Below, in pieces: positions 44,901-53,374 of a stretch of 64,000 bases of DNA (positions within the stretch are counted from its first letter, which is position 1; each line of letters begins with the position of its first letter). Where the stretch lies: NCBI GenBank assembly GCA_911728435.2, contig OU452198.1:43429902-43493901 (forward strand), in the 5' to 3' direction. Made by a program: the position numbers and the translations under genes. The notes under the pieces were generated by a model. It was given only the letters and a program-made list of their open reading frames with translations, did no database searches and had not been told where the DNA came from. The stretch comes from Apoderus coryli (taxonomy: Eukaryota > Arthropoda > Insecta > Coleoptera > Attelabidae).

Positions 44901-45424
44901 ATACATTTGATCATGCACCTCTTGATCAATTTTAGCTAAAAATGCCTGCTCATCAACATAATAATCTGTTGGCAACCACGTATTCATAATTTCCTGGACA
45001 TCATCAGGAGTTGTATTGGTATTTTCGATTTTGCCTGATGCTTTAAGATCAAAATAACAATTCGAAGAATTATGTAGATAATTTAGATTAATACTCAAAT
45101 GCCGATAACCGAAAATCATTTCGCTAAAATATAGAATGTGTTATTGAAAATAAAGCTAATACTTTACCAGTTTGGGCTTGTTACTTGTCTCCAAATATCT
45201 GATGAGCCATTTCTGGTTTAAATGTGACTACATTCTTGGATTTTGTGAGATCATCCTTGTCGTATACTAAAAGAATAAAATATGCATCATTGTAAAGAAC
45301 AACTGTACCTATTTCAAAGGTACTTACTTAACTTCAAAGTAATAACTGCCACTGCTGATTTTCTGTATTGGGCCAATTCATCGTACTCCGAATTATTGTC
45401 TGTAGGGGAATGTGAAGAAGCCAT
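32470..45424 (-). CDS. HAT1: Histone acetyltransferase HAT1, seven exons
   Basis: Exons are 45424-45328, 45266-45185, 45123-44864, 39384-39213, 36614-36397, 35130-34865 and 32637-32470. Every junction is GT-AG and in phase, giving 420 aa (human HAT1 is 419). Landmarks are FKPEMAHQIFGDNEMIFGYR in the N-terminal domain, FHCRFETHIIWYIDGGRFID then IDDTKW (175-199), and the GNAT core. The core holds IGFMSVYQFFSYPDNIRARI, the acetyl-CoA loop QKRGIGG (250-256), and DITAEEPIPTFQRIRDLDD; a C-terminal helical region ending IKRRIKLEVE follows. HAT1 acetylates new histone H4 on Lys5/Lys12 with the RbAp46/48 chaperone. Introns 3-6 carry LINE, mariner, Tc1 and SINE copies, yet all exons are intact. The start is 0.85 kb head-to-head from an NR kinase gene. 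Confidence 0.93.
32786..33885 (-). pseudogene. RNase H-bearing LINE 3' end, in HAT1 intron 6
   Basis: Minus frames 33880-33690, 33662-33138 and 33102-32875 give the end of an R1/I-type LINE. RNase H comes first (WYTDGSKGIEGNTGMGVYG; AEINAINRCAQE; LTWVPGYEGIEGNEAADQLA), then a C-terminal zinc motif CRFC...HVLCEC. Frameshifts lie near 33680 and 33120, and a stretch is missing after LQRG. It is 5'-truncated. The same family occurs at 57705-58880 and, decayed, at 42100-42560. Confidence 0.85.
33886..33980 (+). repeat. Short interspersed repeat
   Basis: The block CCTGATGGGGTTGTGAAATT ... GAAGGGCTATCTGCATGCCA also occurs at about 47775-47860, 47930-47990, 55030-55075 and 55150-55210. It lies here between a LINE and a mariner remnant; identity unknown. 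Confidence 0.6.
33985..34650 (+). pseudogene. mariner-like DDE transposase remnant
   Basis: Pieces in order across frames are SENIAAVTQSVRKDPNVSI, RRSQQL, LGSRAVGSR, RVSKQTK, FFEDQHANHVTVNGEYVKRN, and finally FFQEDGATCRTAYETIELLQ then RNGNVNRPPRSCDLSPVDFF. The second and third acidic catalytic positions (QEDGA; SPVDFF) are visible. There are many frameshifts, and a deletion before FFQEDGA. It is the same broad family as the element at 370-1386. Confidence 0.8.
35165..36330 (-). pseudogene. CR1-like LINE RT, in HAT1 intron 5
   Basis: Minus frames show SGVPQGSVLGPLLFLAYISD, SFFADDTKLF, KDLGVIVTADLKWEAHI, then LERVQRRFTKLPHALSHIPYEERL, CLYDRRQRGDLIQTYKILSG and NSLPEEVIMAQTVDSFKNRL. The RRxRGDLIQTYKI block is typical of CR1/L2-type elements. 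A deletion and frameshift lie near 35740 (thumb region). An ATT-rich tail is at about 35175-35205. It is 5'-truncated just upstream of GVPQG. Confidence 0.85.
36764..36994 (-). other. Hydrophobic small ORF in HAT1 intron 4
   Basis: 76 codons from ATG, with one strongly hydrophobic segment (FAVIFFTVIQQLLMAYLLII). No family recognised. It is not a HAT1 exon: the intact HAT1 splice chain skips it. Confidence 0.2.
37441..38741 (+). mobile_element. Tc1-like DNA transposon with intact terminal repeats
   Basis: Ends CACTATTGGACAAAAGTAGA and its inverse TCTACTTTTGTCCAATAGTG are flanked by TA. The interior encodes a decayed Tc1-family transposase: ARLEFARGQLNWTVDDWQKV, LFSDETRYKIF (first D), then in other frames QQDNDPKH-like and LNPIEHLWEE-like positions and LVNKINGVWNNL. 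The N-terminal paired-like HTH is largely missing after MPRGKAAYFGKK. Lies in HAT1 intron 4. Confidence 0.9.
38746..38850 (+). repeat. tRNA-derived SINE-like sequence
   Basis: GTAGCCTAGCGGGAAGCGTG resembles a tRNA 5' half with A box, and TGTGGGTTCGATTCTCTC carries a near-consensus B box at the expected distance. It directly follows the Tc1 element. A downstream body to about 39020 is possible. Confidence 0.55.
39448..41165. mobile_element. Inverted hammerhead-bearing terminal repeats flanking a LINE
   Basis: The left arm (39448-39572) and right arm (about 41019-41165) are inverted copies of about 125 bp, sharing TGTAGATGTATAAATTTGAC, GCAATTAAATATTGC and TTTCTCTATGTCCTAAAACG. Each holds a hammerhead-like core: minus at 39541-39501 (CTGAAGA, stem II GCAAT/ATTGC, GAAA, ACGT) and plus at 41047-41085 (CTGATGA, same stem). 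The LINE 39640-40900 lies between them. Confidence 0.75.
39640..40905 (+). pseudogene. jockey-type LINE, 5'-truncated
   Basis: Plus frames give DAIYTDFSKAFDRLDHGIIL, SGAPQGTNLAPLIFSIYVND, LLFADDLKLFRII, DLGVLVDNELSFNPHL, then after frameshifts (about 40250, 40370, 40510) LYQSLVRSKLEYV, INKLEQVQRKFLKYISYKID and a C-terminal tail. It ends in (AATA)n near 40880-40902. In the catalytic box F-A-D-D is intact. Confidence 0.85.
41305..41350 (+). ncRNA. Hammerhead-like motif (weak stem II)
   Basis: AACCA, CTGATGA, GAAA, ACATGT, T, TGGTT. Stem I pairs well (AACCA/TGGTT), but the stem II region no longer pairs. Confidence 0.45.
41500..41985 (+). pseudogene. Decayed LINE RT fragment with (TA)n
   Basis: Pieces KAFDYVIREGLWSILKLNGC, HDNMRTTVVNSSGIVSL, ELQYADDNVVLADTKEDLQ and LQNIESFFHLGSN mark RT motifs up to and past the YADD box. 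A TA microsatellite of about 28 bp (41873-41900) replaces the segment between the YADD box and the thumb. GTGGGAACGGTCATTCAACTT inside is also found at 8222. Confidence 0.7.
42100..42560 (-). pseudogene. Third, strongly decayed RNase H LINE copy
   Basis: Nucleotide similarity to the 32786-33885 copy: TTTTATGAATGACTAACGTA against TTTTGTGAATGACTCTAATC, followed by CATAAAGTTGATGGTCTCTC and a decayed AEITAIN-coding stretch (about 42480-42510). No usable frame. Confidence 0.65.
42730..44530 (-). pseudogene. jockey-type LINE, HAT1 intron 3
   Basis: Two frames (44523-43813, 43919-42933) give FPEIWKSSFITPIHKSGDRH, NYRPISIISIIPNLFEKLII, YTDFSKAFHRVNHKILLIKL, SGVPQGSHLGPLFFNIFVND, FLLFADDLKLFTIV, DLGVMLDSGLTFIPHI and LGDRRQRHDLILLYDLIN. 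A frameshift lies near 43870 (just before GVPQG), and KGP(G)LPP shows a small deletion relative to the 60860-63000 copy (KGFGPDGLPP). The 3' tail has GGGCAAACGCCCATTTTATA and (TTTA)n. Confidence 0.9.
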
Positions 45425-46272
45425 CTAGCAAGATAAATTATGTAAAGTTCGGAGTAAGGTTCTTATATTGTTGATTTGATTTATACTCACTTTTAACTCG
45501 TATACTACAAAAAAAAATCTTAACGGTTTAATACTATTTAGACCCGTTTTAAAATTAAACCGAAAATGTTTTGTTTTGTTTTTGCAGGTGTACGTAACTC
45601 CCGCCAGAATTTTAGGTTAAGAAAATAAGAAGTAGTCTATCGAGATATGAGATATCAGCACAGTATGTTAGCTGTGATACAACAGAAGACGAACATTCTC
45701 AGCTTTAATAAATAAATTCTAATTATCATCTCGTTTTTTTCAACGACGACTAAAATATATGCGAATCATAGCGCGAAACGTTCTCTTTTATTGAAATATA
45801 AAATTTAATAACAAGAAATAAATGTATTAAATAGAATTTTAGTTGTAGAGAATCATAAAAAGATGATCCTTTATCAACTCAGGTTAGTTGAACTGACGTG
45901 ATATGATCACCTCCCACTCATTTATTCATAAAAGGAGGAATAATATCTGATATTTGACGTTAAAAGATATTGCTTTATAAAAAGAAGATATTTTTTATTT
46001 AGTGCAATTTTTTTTTTTGAGGTTATCTGTTATCGTTGATGTTTGTTATTGTCTTACAAGTTTTTAGTTCCACCTTTGAAAATATTTGTTTTCTTTAATA
46101 ATTAAATCCTAAAATCACCCAAATATCTAACGAATTCAAAAATAGATAGTTAGGGTAACATAATTAATTAGTCTTTAGGAAAATTATTGTGTAATTCTAA
46201 ACATCTAACGAAAGGTTTATCGAAAAAAACTGATACCTATTGTAAATTTAATAACAGTGAAAGTATAAAATA
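45425..46272. promoter_or_regulatory. Shared head-to-head promoter region, HAT1 / NR kinase
   Basis: The 848 bp between the HAT1 ATG (minus, 45424) and the NR kinase ATG (plus, 46273) contains no coding sequence or recognisable element, is AT-rich, and must hold both promoters. The stretch ending TAACAGTGAAAGTATAAAAT before the kinase ATG is conserved before the second kinase copy (52032-52052). No TATA or initiator could be assigned with confidence. Confidence 0.45.
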
Positions 46273-47140
46273 ATGAATGAAGACAAAACAATTATAATAA
46301 TTGGAGTAAGTGGTGTTACTTGTGGTGGTAAAACCACCACCGCTTTGAAATTGAATGACATTCTTTCAAGCAGTAAACTTATTTCTCAGGTTAGTATCCG
46401 GATTACCTATATTCCATTATAATTATAGTATTACATAATGTATTGCTTATCAAATTGACGTAATATTGTTTTTGTTTCATTAAGGATGACTATTTTCGAG
46501 ATGTCAGCGACCCAGAACATGTTTGGATACACGAATTGAACCATATTAATTTTGATATCGTCTCTAGTTTGGATATGGAAAAAATGCACAGTGATATACT
46601 GGAATATATTGAAAAAAACCATTTTAAACGGTTATCTAGCAAGAATTATACTCAAAATTGTCGAAAATTCCTGAATGATTATTTTGTCAATGGTACACAC
46701 AGCATTGATAAAGAAACCGTAAGTTAGTAAGTCTTGCTCATTTAAGGCCAAGTAGCAAATATTTACTTGATCATTGCAAAATATTTTAAACTGACTGAAA
46801 ATAACTAATTTATACTTATTTTCAGTTGAAACGAATCAACAGTGAATACCACATCTTCATTATAGAAGGTTTCTGTATATTTAATTACAAACCGATGAGA
46901 GATTTATTTGACTTGAAGTACTACTTGACATTAAGCCGCGATGAGTGTTTCAAAAGACGGGAAACTCGGACATATGAACCGCCCGACTGTCCTGGTTATT
47001 TTGAACATTGCGTCTGGCCGGAGTATCTGAAGCAGTTGCAAGAAGTACAAAATGAAGTGAGTGATGTAACTTATTATGATGGATGTCACAGTACGAGTAA
47101 TGTGATAAATGTGATTTTAAATGACATTTCAAAGTTGTAA
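46273..47140 (+). CDS. Nicotinamide riboside kinase, copy A
   Basis: Exons 46273-46389, 46485-46718 and 46826-47140 join in phase 0, giving 221 aa. The P-loop GVSGVTCGGKT (11-21) is followed by DDYF (40-43). Exon 3 gives IIEGFCIFNYKPMRDLFDLK, the same order as human NMRK1 (EGF..FNYKP), then the lid region RRETRTYEPPDCPGYFEHCV then WPEY. This family phosphorylates nicotinamide riboside to NMN in NAD salvage and acts as a soluble enzyme. It is head-to-head with HAT1, and a diverged tandem copy lies 5.8 kb downstream. All residues expected for ATP binding are present. Confidence 0.93.
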
Positions 47141-47279
47141 TGATATTATAGTGTTTGGTTCCAAACCCATCTTTTCTCCTTTTTCTATTTTCTTTGTTTA
47201 TAATTGTTATTTCTTAATGCTACTCGGTACATTAAATATTTTTCTTTTTTTTTTTTGTTATAATTTAAATTAATAATAA

Positions 47280-47560
47280 TATATCTGTAGGCAAATTCCG
47301 CCAGCCTTCGGCGATCGCCGAGAAGACGCTGGCTGGCACGTTAGCCATTCTGCTTTCGCCGCGCGCAGTAAAATGGTCAATAAAAATCGTTACTAAAATC
47401 CGCATAATTAATAATCGCATTTGTTACAATTAATCACTGTTATTGTTGTATGAGTTGTGTTGGAAGGTGTTTTACTGTTGTGTACTGTTGGCCGATAGTT
47501 GGAAAGTCCGAAGAAACCATTTATAACCGGTCCACCAGGCGATTAAAGGTAAGTCGGTAT
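47280..47560. promoter_or_regulatory. GC-rich patch ending in a splice-donor-like site
   Basis: 47290-47375 is GC-rich against an AT-rich background and includes the palindrome CGGCGATCGCCG (about 47308-47319) and CCGCGCGC. About 170 bp later TTAAAGGTAAGTCGG is a strong donor-like site (about 47546). This could be a promoter plus 5' non-coding exon, or the 5' end of a mobile element. It is absent from the equivalent place after copy B of the kinase. Confidence 0.3.
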
Positions 47561-47620
47561 TTTGCCACAGACCTTTCAAAATAAAATTTAAAATACAGTC
47601 CACTTCGCATACATATAGAT

Positions 47621-48585
47621 TGGGTGGGATTGCTTCAGTCTAATATGACATGTGAATTCGCAGCTGGACAGTAGGGCTACAGTCCCCCGGCACAACGGGA
47701 AGCGGAAACAAATTAGTATAACGAATTGCTTGTTACATAAAGGAACAAGACTTTTAGTTAAAATTGAAACCTGTTCGGCCCTGATGGGGTTGTGAAATTT
47801 AGACAGGACAATATTATGAAGGGTTATCTGTATGCCAAACGACATGCGGGGAGATTAAGGATTGGGTCTTAGGTCTTGAATGATAGCGTCCTATACCAAA
47901 CAAAATCATTAAAATTTAAACTTGTTCCGCCCTGATGGAGTTGTGAAATTTAGGCAGGACAAGGATATTATGAAGGGCTACACCTATCAGGAATATGTGG
48001 CTTTCTTTGTTGGGACTTGATGAAATAAAAAAACATTAACTTTACATACTTACCGTGACGCTTACCTAATATTATAAAAACTGTCGTTTCGCTTCCTGCG
48101 GGTACCTACAGACCGAATTGACTAGTTACTACAACAAAATTGATACTCCCTATCGGATCACAGATCACCTCAAGTGCTTTGGTAAATTTTATATTTTTAT
48201 AAAGATTTAAATTTTTGTAAGTAGCCCTCCCATAGACAAGGCCACGAGCCGCTACTGAGTTAACTACTTTTTTGCCACCACATTTCCAAAATAAAAATGT
48301 TGAATAAATAAATTGCAAATACTACAATTCTAAAACAACAATTTATTGTACAAAAACATAAAATAACAAATTAAAATCATTTGTAAACTTTAGATAATCA
48401 ATTCCGAACTTAACAAACACAAAAATACAATTAACTACTATACTTAAAATATTATTTTTCTATCCTACTATGGAATGTAAAGTAGTAACATTTAAAATGT
48501 TATTTAGGTACTAAAATATTATATAAAGACAGCACTACTACAATATGAACTAATTTAATTTGTTTAAAGTTATTATTAAACAAGT
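47621..48585. repeat. Segmental duplication, copy A flank
   Basis: From ATTGGGTGGGATTGCTTCAG on, this matches 53349-53374 plus 54936-55800 at high identity, including CACAACGGGAAGCGG and AACAACAATTTATTGTACAA. The copy B side is split by a LINE at 53375-54935. The shared flank shows that the kinase duplication extended well beyond the coding exons. Confidence 0.85.
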
Positions 48586-49099
48586 TATTAACTTGCGGCC
48601 AATCAGCATTTTACCTGCAATGTCTAAGATTTTAGAGAGAGTTCTTTACAATCAAATGAAGTATTATATAGAGGAATTTCGGCTTGTGCCTGCTGTGCAA
48701 TCCGGATTTCGAAAGAACCACAGTTGTTGCACTGCTCTTTTAAAGGTTACCGATGACATTTTTCGTGCAATGGATCGTGGTGAACTGACTGCCCTCATAC
48801 TCTTGGATTACACTAAAGCATTCGACCGTATTAACCATCAACTTATGTTGGCTATGCTAGGGTATCTGGGATTTGGTGATTCAGCCAGAGTTTTTGAGTG
48901 TGCATTTGTCAACGTTCTTATAGTGCTAGTTTTCCGACAATGGTGCCAGATTAAAAAAAAAATCATTTTGTATATGGTGTATGCCTTGCTGCCACAGAAA
49001 TCTTATATATATCTACAAGAAATCCCTTTGGGATTTCCCAGTCGTTTTGTGGTAGTCTTATCTATGACAAAAGTCATCGAGGGTTATAAAAAAAACTGA
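48586..49099 (+). pseudogene. LINE RT fragment
   Basis: RPISILPAMSKILERVLYNQ, then SGFRKNHSCCTALLKVTDDI and LILLDYTKAFDRINHQLMLA, reaching the middle of the RT palm and then losing homology near 48890. The segment TTGAGTGTGCATTTGT...ATGGTGTATGCC (48894-48985) recurs at 50995-51083, so the two are linked. 49000-49040 has an inverted repeat around AAATCCCTTTGGGATTT. Confidence 0.75.
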
Positions 49100-49534
49100 A
49101 AATATGGGTTGAAAACCTAATCACATAAACAGAATTACACTTGAGACACCCTGTATATAAATAAATTTCCAAAAGTGTAGAGCTGTCCATAATGCGCATG
49201 ATCACCAGTATCTTATTTTTCAACAGGACCGGCTTTGATTAAATGTAATATTACTGTTATGTTATAGGTATATTTAAAATTAAATTTTACCATTTGGTAA
49301 CATTCAAATAAAAAAATGGAATAAAGGGATTTAAGAAATAAAAAATTACATTAAATATCTAAATACTTTATTGTCTAACAGGTACAACCCAATAATAATA
49401 AATCTAAGCAGAAACGAGAAATAAGTAAAAATTCTAATACTGGAAAATATCTTAAGGACATGAGCATTCTAATTATTTATTTTATTATTATATAATATTT
49501 GTTTGTTTATACAACTACCTTAGGCGTCTTACCT
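49100..49534. other. Stretch without a recognised gene
   Basis: AT-rich. It contains GAGACACCCTGTATATAAAT (a foldback-element end) near 49142 and the block ATTGTCTAACAGGTACAACC...(49370-49390), which matches, inverted, the 3' tail of the LINE at 40870 (GTTAGACAATAAATAAATAA). That suggests a short LINE tail here. Confidence 0.45.
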
Positions 49535-50193
49535 CTCTACAGCCTTCAAAGAAGGGGTGCAAGAAACAGTGACTTCACAAATATTTTCCGTGTCCATATA
49601 AACCACTTCCATATCATCCGTACTACTCGCAATAGTATTTTGTGACAAAACATGGTTGGTAGAACTTGTATTCTCAGCAATTTCATGGAGGATTCTATAA
49701 TTAAGTATATTCCAGTTTAACAACAGAATTCAAACGAACTTTGTATACCTACACAACGTAGGAAATATATTCTTGACATACATATCATGCATTTTTGACA
49801 GACTGCTTTTAAGTAAACAGTGTCTTGATATCAAACGATTAAGAATTTAACTTCCACTCTCATTTACATAATCTCTTCTTTTCAACAAAAGTTTGGTAAC
49901 TGCATCGGGTACGAGGGTGATCCTATTGCCGTCTTCTCTACAAATGATATCTTCTGCAGCGAAATGCTTACTGCATATGACATTCCCATCACATACATTT
50001 TCTGTACTAGGATCCCAATGCCCGCATCCAAACATCATGTCTTTTTTTTGTCAAGCTAAAAATGAGTATCATGTCAATGGAATCATATTGACTCAAACTG
50101 ACACTGTTAGAAACCCGAAACAATAACTTACTGAAAATATTTAATACCAGGAATGAGACCTTCATTTTTACACCACAACACTATACACCTCAT
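49535..50193 (-). pseudogene. THAP-domain gene, frameshifted
   Basis: The ATG at 50193 gives MRCIVLWCKNEGLIPGIKYF with C-x4-C, and a GTAAGT donor. After an acceptor near 50056 the frame reads LTKKRHDVWMRALGS, then slips by one near 50010-50015 into DPSTENVCDGNVICSKHFAA, where CSKHF is the C-x2-H zinc half, and ends LVPDAVTKLLLKRRDY. A third possible exon (about 49694-49530) is Ser/Thr-rich. The single frameshift at a GGGATCC tract breaks the domain between its W and the second zinc half. Either a pseudogene or an assembly error. Confidence 0.65.
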
Positions 50194-50199
50194 TGTTTG

Positions 50200-52050
50200 T
50201 TAAATAAACGAACTAAAACCAAAATAACAAATATTAAAAACAATTTTAATCACAAATATCTATCAACAATTAAAATATACCACGAATAAAACCATAACTC
50301 AATTATAAAACCTATCTGAATTGTTGTGAAGCCGACTCTGACAGATATTCCCACTACGAGAAACGTCATTTGCGAAAACAGACGCTGTTGCGGAATCTCC
50401 TAAATTTAATAAGATTTGGAAAAAAATGTTTCGTTCATATTGCTGAAAACTAAACAGTATGCAATTTTACGGATAACATTTAATTATTTGATTTTGTCAA
50501 GCAGTTTCGTATGACGCAACATATGGATTTATTTATAAAACAGATATGTCGCATAAATTCTGTAAGGCGAACGACAAAATAGTTTTAAATATGGCAGCTC
50601 TGTACTGAAAATAAGTTACTGAGGAGCATGCGTAGTTCGTGAAAACTCTGCATACCCGTTACGCTTTTTGGTATTCGGCTGGATTTAATTAGCATTCTAG
50701 AGTACATATATAATATAAGATTTCTATGATGGAGATACGTATACGTCCTTGGTTTTGCCTTAACTCCCTAATGATATTTAGTAGGAAAATGTATAAAGTT
50801 TTTGAATTTGACAAGTAATTTTTTTTCAAATTTTAATTGGATTTGAAAGTAATAAAAAAGTAATAGAATCCAGAAAAAGTAATAGATTCTATCAAATTAG
50901 ACAAGTGTCGTAATAGACGATAGAAAAAGTAATAGATTTGTTACAATTGTAATAGCAATAATAACACTGGTCAGTATTGTTCCTAGAGATTTTTTGAGTG
51001 TGCATTTGTTAACGTTCCAATAGTGCCAGTTTTCCGACAATGGTGCCAGATTAAAAAACAAGCATTTTGTATATGGTGTATGCCTGGCTGCCTGCAGTGC
51101 TGCCTGTTTTTATTATTTAATAATGGAAAGGTCGCTAAACTTGTCGCGACAATTCAAGACTGGCTCAAGCATCATACAGAAAAAAATTCTCTCTCCTCAA
51201 ACTCCCAATTAAAAAATCGCTTTTATGTTCAATAAAGTAATAATTTGGTTAGTCGCGGGGTGGATATTTTGTGTAAAAGATCAATTGTTATAATTGTGCC
51301 ATTTTTACCAAAGAGGTGCCAGTGTGCCAAAAGATGTTTGATTGGGCCACTTTTGGCACAATTGTGCAGCCTGGAACAACCCTGCTTGTAGTAGATACTA
51401 ACTAGGTAAAATAGGTATTAAGTTAATTAGATAGTAGATTAGATAGATAATATTTGCAATAATATACTTATTATTGCAAATATTATATCTAAACAATATT
51501 TAATAAAGAATACCATATATGGCAATGTAACGAATTCTATAAATCTATTGGTTACTTTAATGATACGATAAAATACGTAATTGTAACTATTCATGAGTAG
51601 CAATAATCAATATTTTGGTCAATAAATTTTATAATAAAATAATGTACAATTGTAGACTAGTCTTCAATTCAACAAGTTGTTTTATTTACTCAATCATCCC
51701 CACGTATGAGGCCGAAGAACCTAAGCCATTAATAAGATTAAATAGAAAGATTTTTATTTATTACATTCCAAACATCTAACGAAAGGTTTTGTAGGCGCTG
51801 ATCTAACATATAGCGCGTAAATTCAAATTTCGCGGTATTCTGTTATTTCTCCTGTCAATAGTGTCAATCTATTTTGAAGGACTTTTGATAAGTTTAGGGG
51901 AAATCCACTTCTCCAGAATAAGTTTGAGAAGTAAGATCATGGTTAGATGTTAGATTATGTTATTCAGTTTAATAAATATTAAAATTTAGTATTGGACATT
52001 TATTTCAAGTACCTAATCATTCGATAATATAATAACAGTGAAAGTATAAA
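50200..52050. other. Intergenic stretch between kinase copies
   Basis: No gene recognised. Contents: a GTAATAGA-rich patch (50845-50955), the duplicated fragment 50995-51083 (see 48586), a hairpin-like pair AAAGATG...GCCACTTTTGGCACA near 51320-51360, and, from about 51765, the CAAACATCTAACGAAAGG block shared with 46197, which opens the duplicated kinase unit. Confidence 0.5.
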
Positions 52051-52053
52051 ATA

Positions 52054-53335
52054 ATGAATGAAGACAAAACAATTATAATAATTGGAGTAAGTGGTGTTAC
52101 TTGCAGTGGTAAAACCACTACCGCTTTGAAATTGATTGATATTCTTTCAAACAGTAAACTTATTTCTCAGGTTAGTATTATTGGGATTACCTATATTCCA
52201 TTGTAATTATGGGAGTATTACATAATTTATTGCTTATCAAATTTACGTAATATTGAAGTTGGGTGGTTTTAGGTCAATTATAGAAACACAGTAATTCAGT
52301 TTTAAGACACAAATGGATTACTTCAGAAAAAAAAATCAGTTTTAGTTTATACACTATTAAAATAGCAAAATATATGTTTAAAAGAAACCCCCTCTTTCTG
52401 ATTTCATCATGTGTAAATGTCCTTCACAATTGAAAATATTGACAAAAGAAACATATTGTTCACTGTCCTGAGGATGACTTAATAAAAGTCGAAACGTCGA
52501 CAGAGGAATTACTGTGTTTCTATAATTGACCTAAAACCAACCAACTTCAATTTCAAAACACTTAGAGGTCACTAACACAACAGTTACGTAATATTATTTT
52601 TGTTTAATTAAGGATGACTATTTTCGAGATGTCAGCGACCCAGAACATGTTTGGATACACGAACTGAACCATATTAATTTTGATATCGTCTCTAGTTTGG
52701 ATATGGAAAAAATGCACAGTGATATACTAGAATATATTGAAAAAAACCATTTTAAAAGGGTATCTAGCAAGGATCATACTCCAAATTGTCGAAAATTCCT
52801 GAATGATTATTCTGTCAATGGTACACACAGCATTGATAAAGAAACCGTAAGTTAGTAAGATATAAATGATGGACCCACCACCCTTTCTTGCCTGATATTC
52901 ACATTAACGTACCGTAAATTTAGTCTTGCTCATTTAAGGCCAAGTACCAAATATTTACTTGATCATTTCAAAATATTTTAAACTGACTGAAAATAACTAA
53001 TTTATACTTATTTTCAGTTGAAACGAATCAACAGTGAATACCACATCTTCATTATAGAAGGTTTCTGTATATTTAATTACAAACCGATGAGAGATTTATT
53101 TGATTTGAAGTACTACTTGACATTAAGCCGCGATGAATGTTTCAAAAGACGGGAAACTCGGACATATGACCATATGCCCGAGTGTCCTGGTTATTTGGAA
53201 CAGTGCGTCTGGCCGGAGTATCAGAAGCACTTGGAAGAAGTACAAAATGAAGTGAGTGATGTGACTTATTTTGATGGATGTCACAGTACGAGTAATGTGA
53301 TCAATGTGATTTTAAATGAGATTTCAAAGTTGTAA
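52054..53335 (+). CDS. Nicotinamide riboside kinase, copy B
   Basis: Exons 52054-52170, 52613-52846 and 53018-53335 give 222 aa, almost identical to copy A. The P-loop reads GVSGVTCSGKT: Gly18 is Ser here, still a valid Walker A. Other changes cluster in the lid region (RTYDHMPECPGYLEQCVWPE, with one extra residue) and at VSSKDHTPNC. Exon lengths and phases are the same as in copy A, and no stops are seen. Intron 1 carries a 329-bp insertion absent from copy A. Probably functional; the lid changes could alter substrate preference (inference). Confidence 0.92.
52255..52583 (+). mobile_element. 329-bp hammerhead-bearing element with 12-bp TSD
   Basis: Flanked by TTACGTAATATT on both sides (52243-52254, 52584-52595). 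Intron 1 of copy A has a single TGACGTAATATT at the same place. The ends are inverted repeats of about 43 bp (GAAGTTGGGTGGTTTTAGGT; inverse ACCTAAAACCAACCAACTTC). It has no ORF. It contains the hammerhead at 52463-52503. Structure and TSD length match the element at 60988-61272. Confidence 0.85.
52463..52503 (+). ncRNA. Hammerhead ribozyme motif, complete core
   Basis: Stem I CTGTC (52463-52467) pairs with GACAG (52499-52503). Core CTGAGGA is at 52468-52474. One extra T follows, then stem II GACT/AGTC (52476-52479, 52487-52490), GAAA (52491-52494), the ACGT palindrome as minimal stem III, and C52498 before the scissile bond. The extra T after the core is shared by most family members in this window, but not by the canonical one at 20155. 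Confidence 0.75.
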
Positions 53336-53374
53336 TGCTATTATAGATTGGGTGGGATTGCTTCAGTCTAATAT

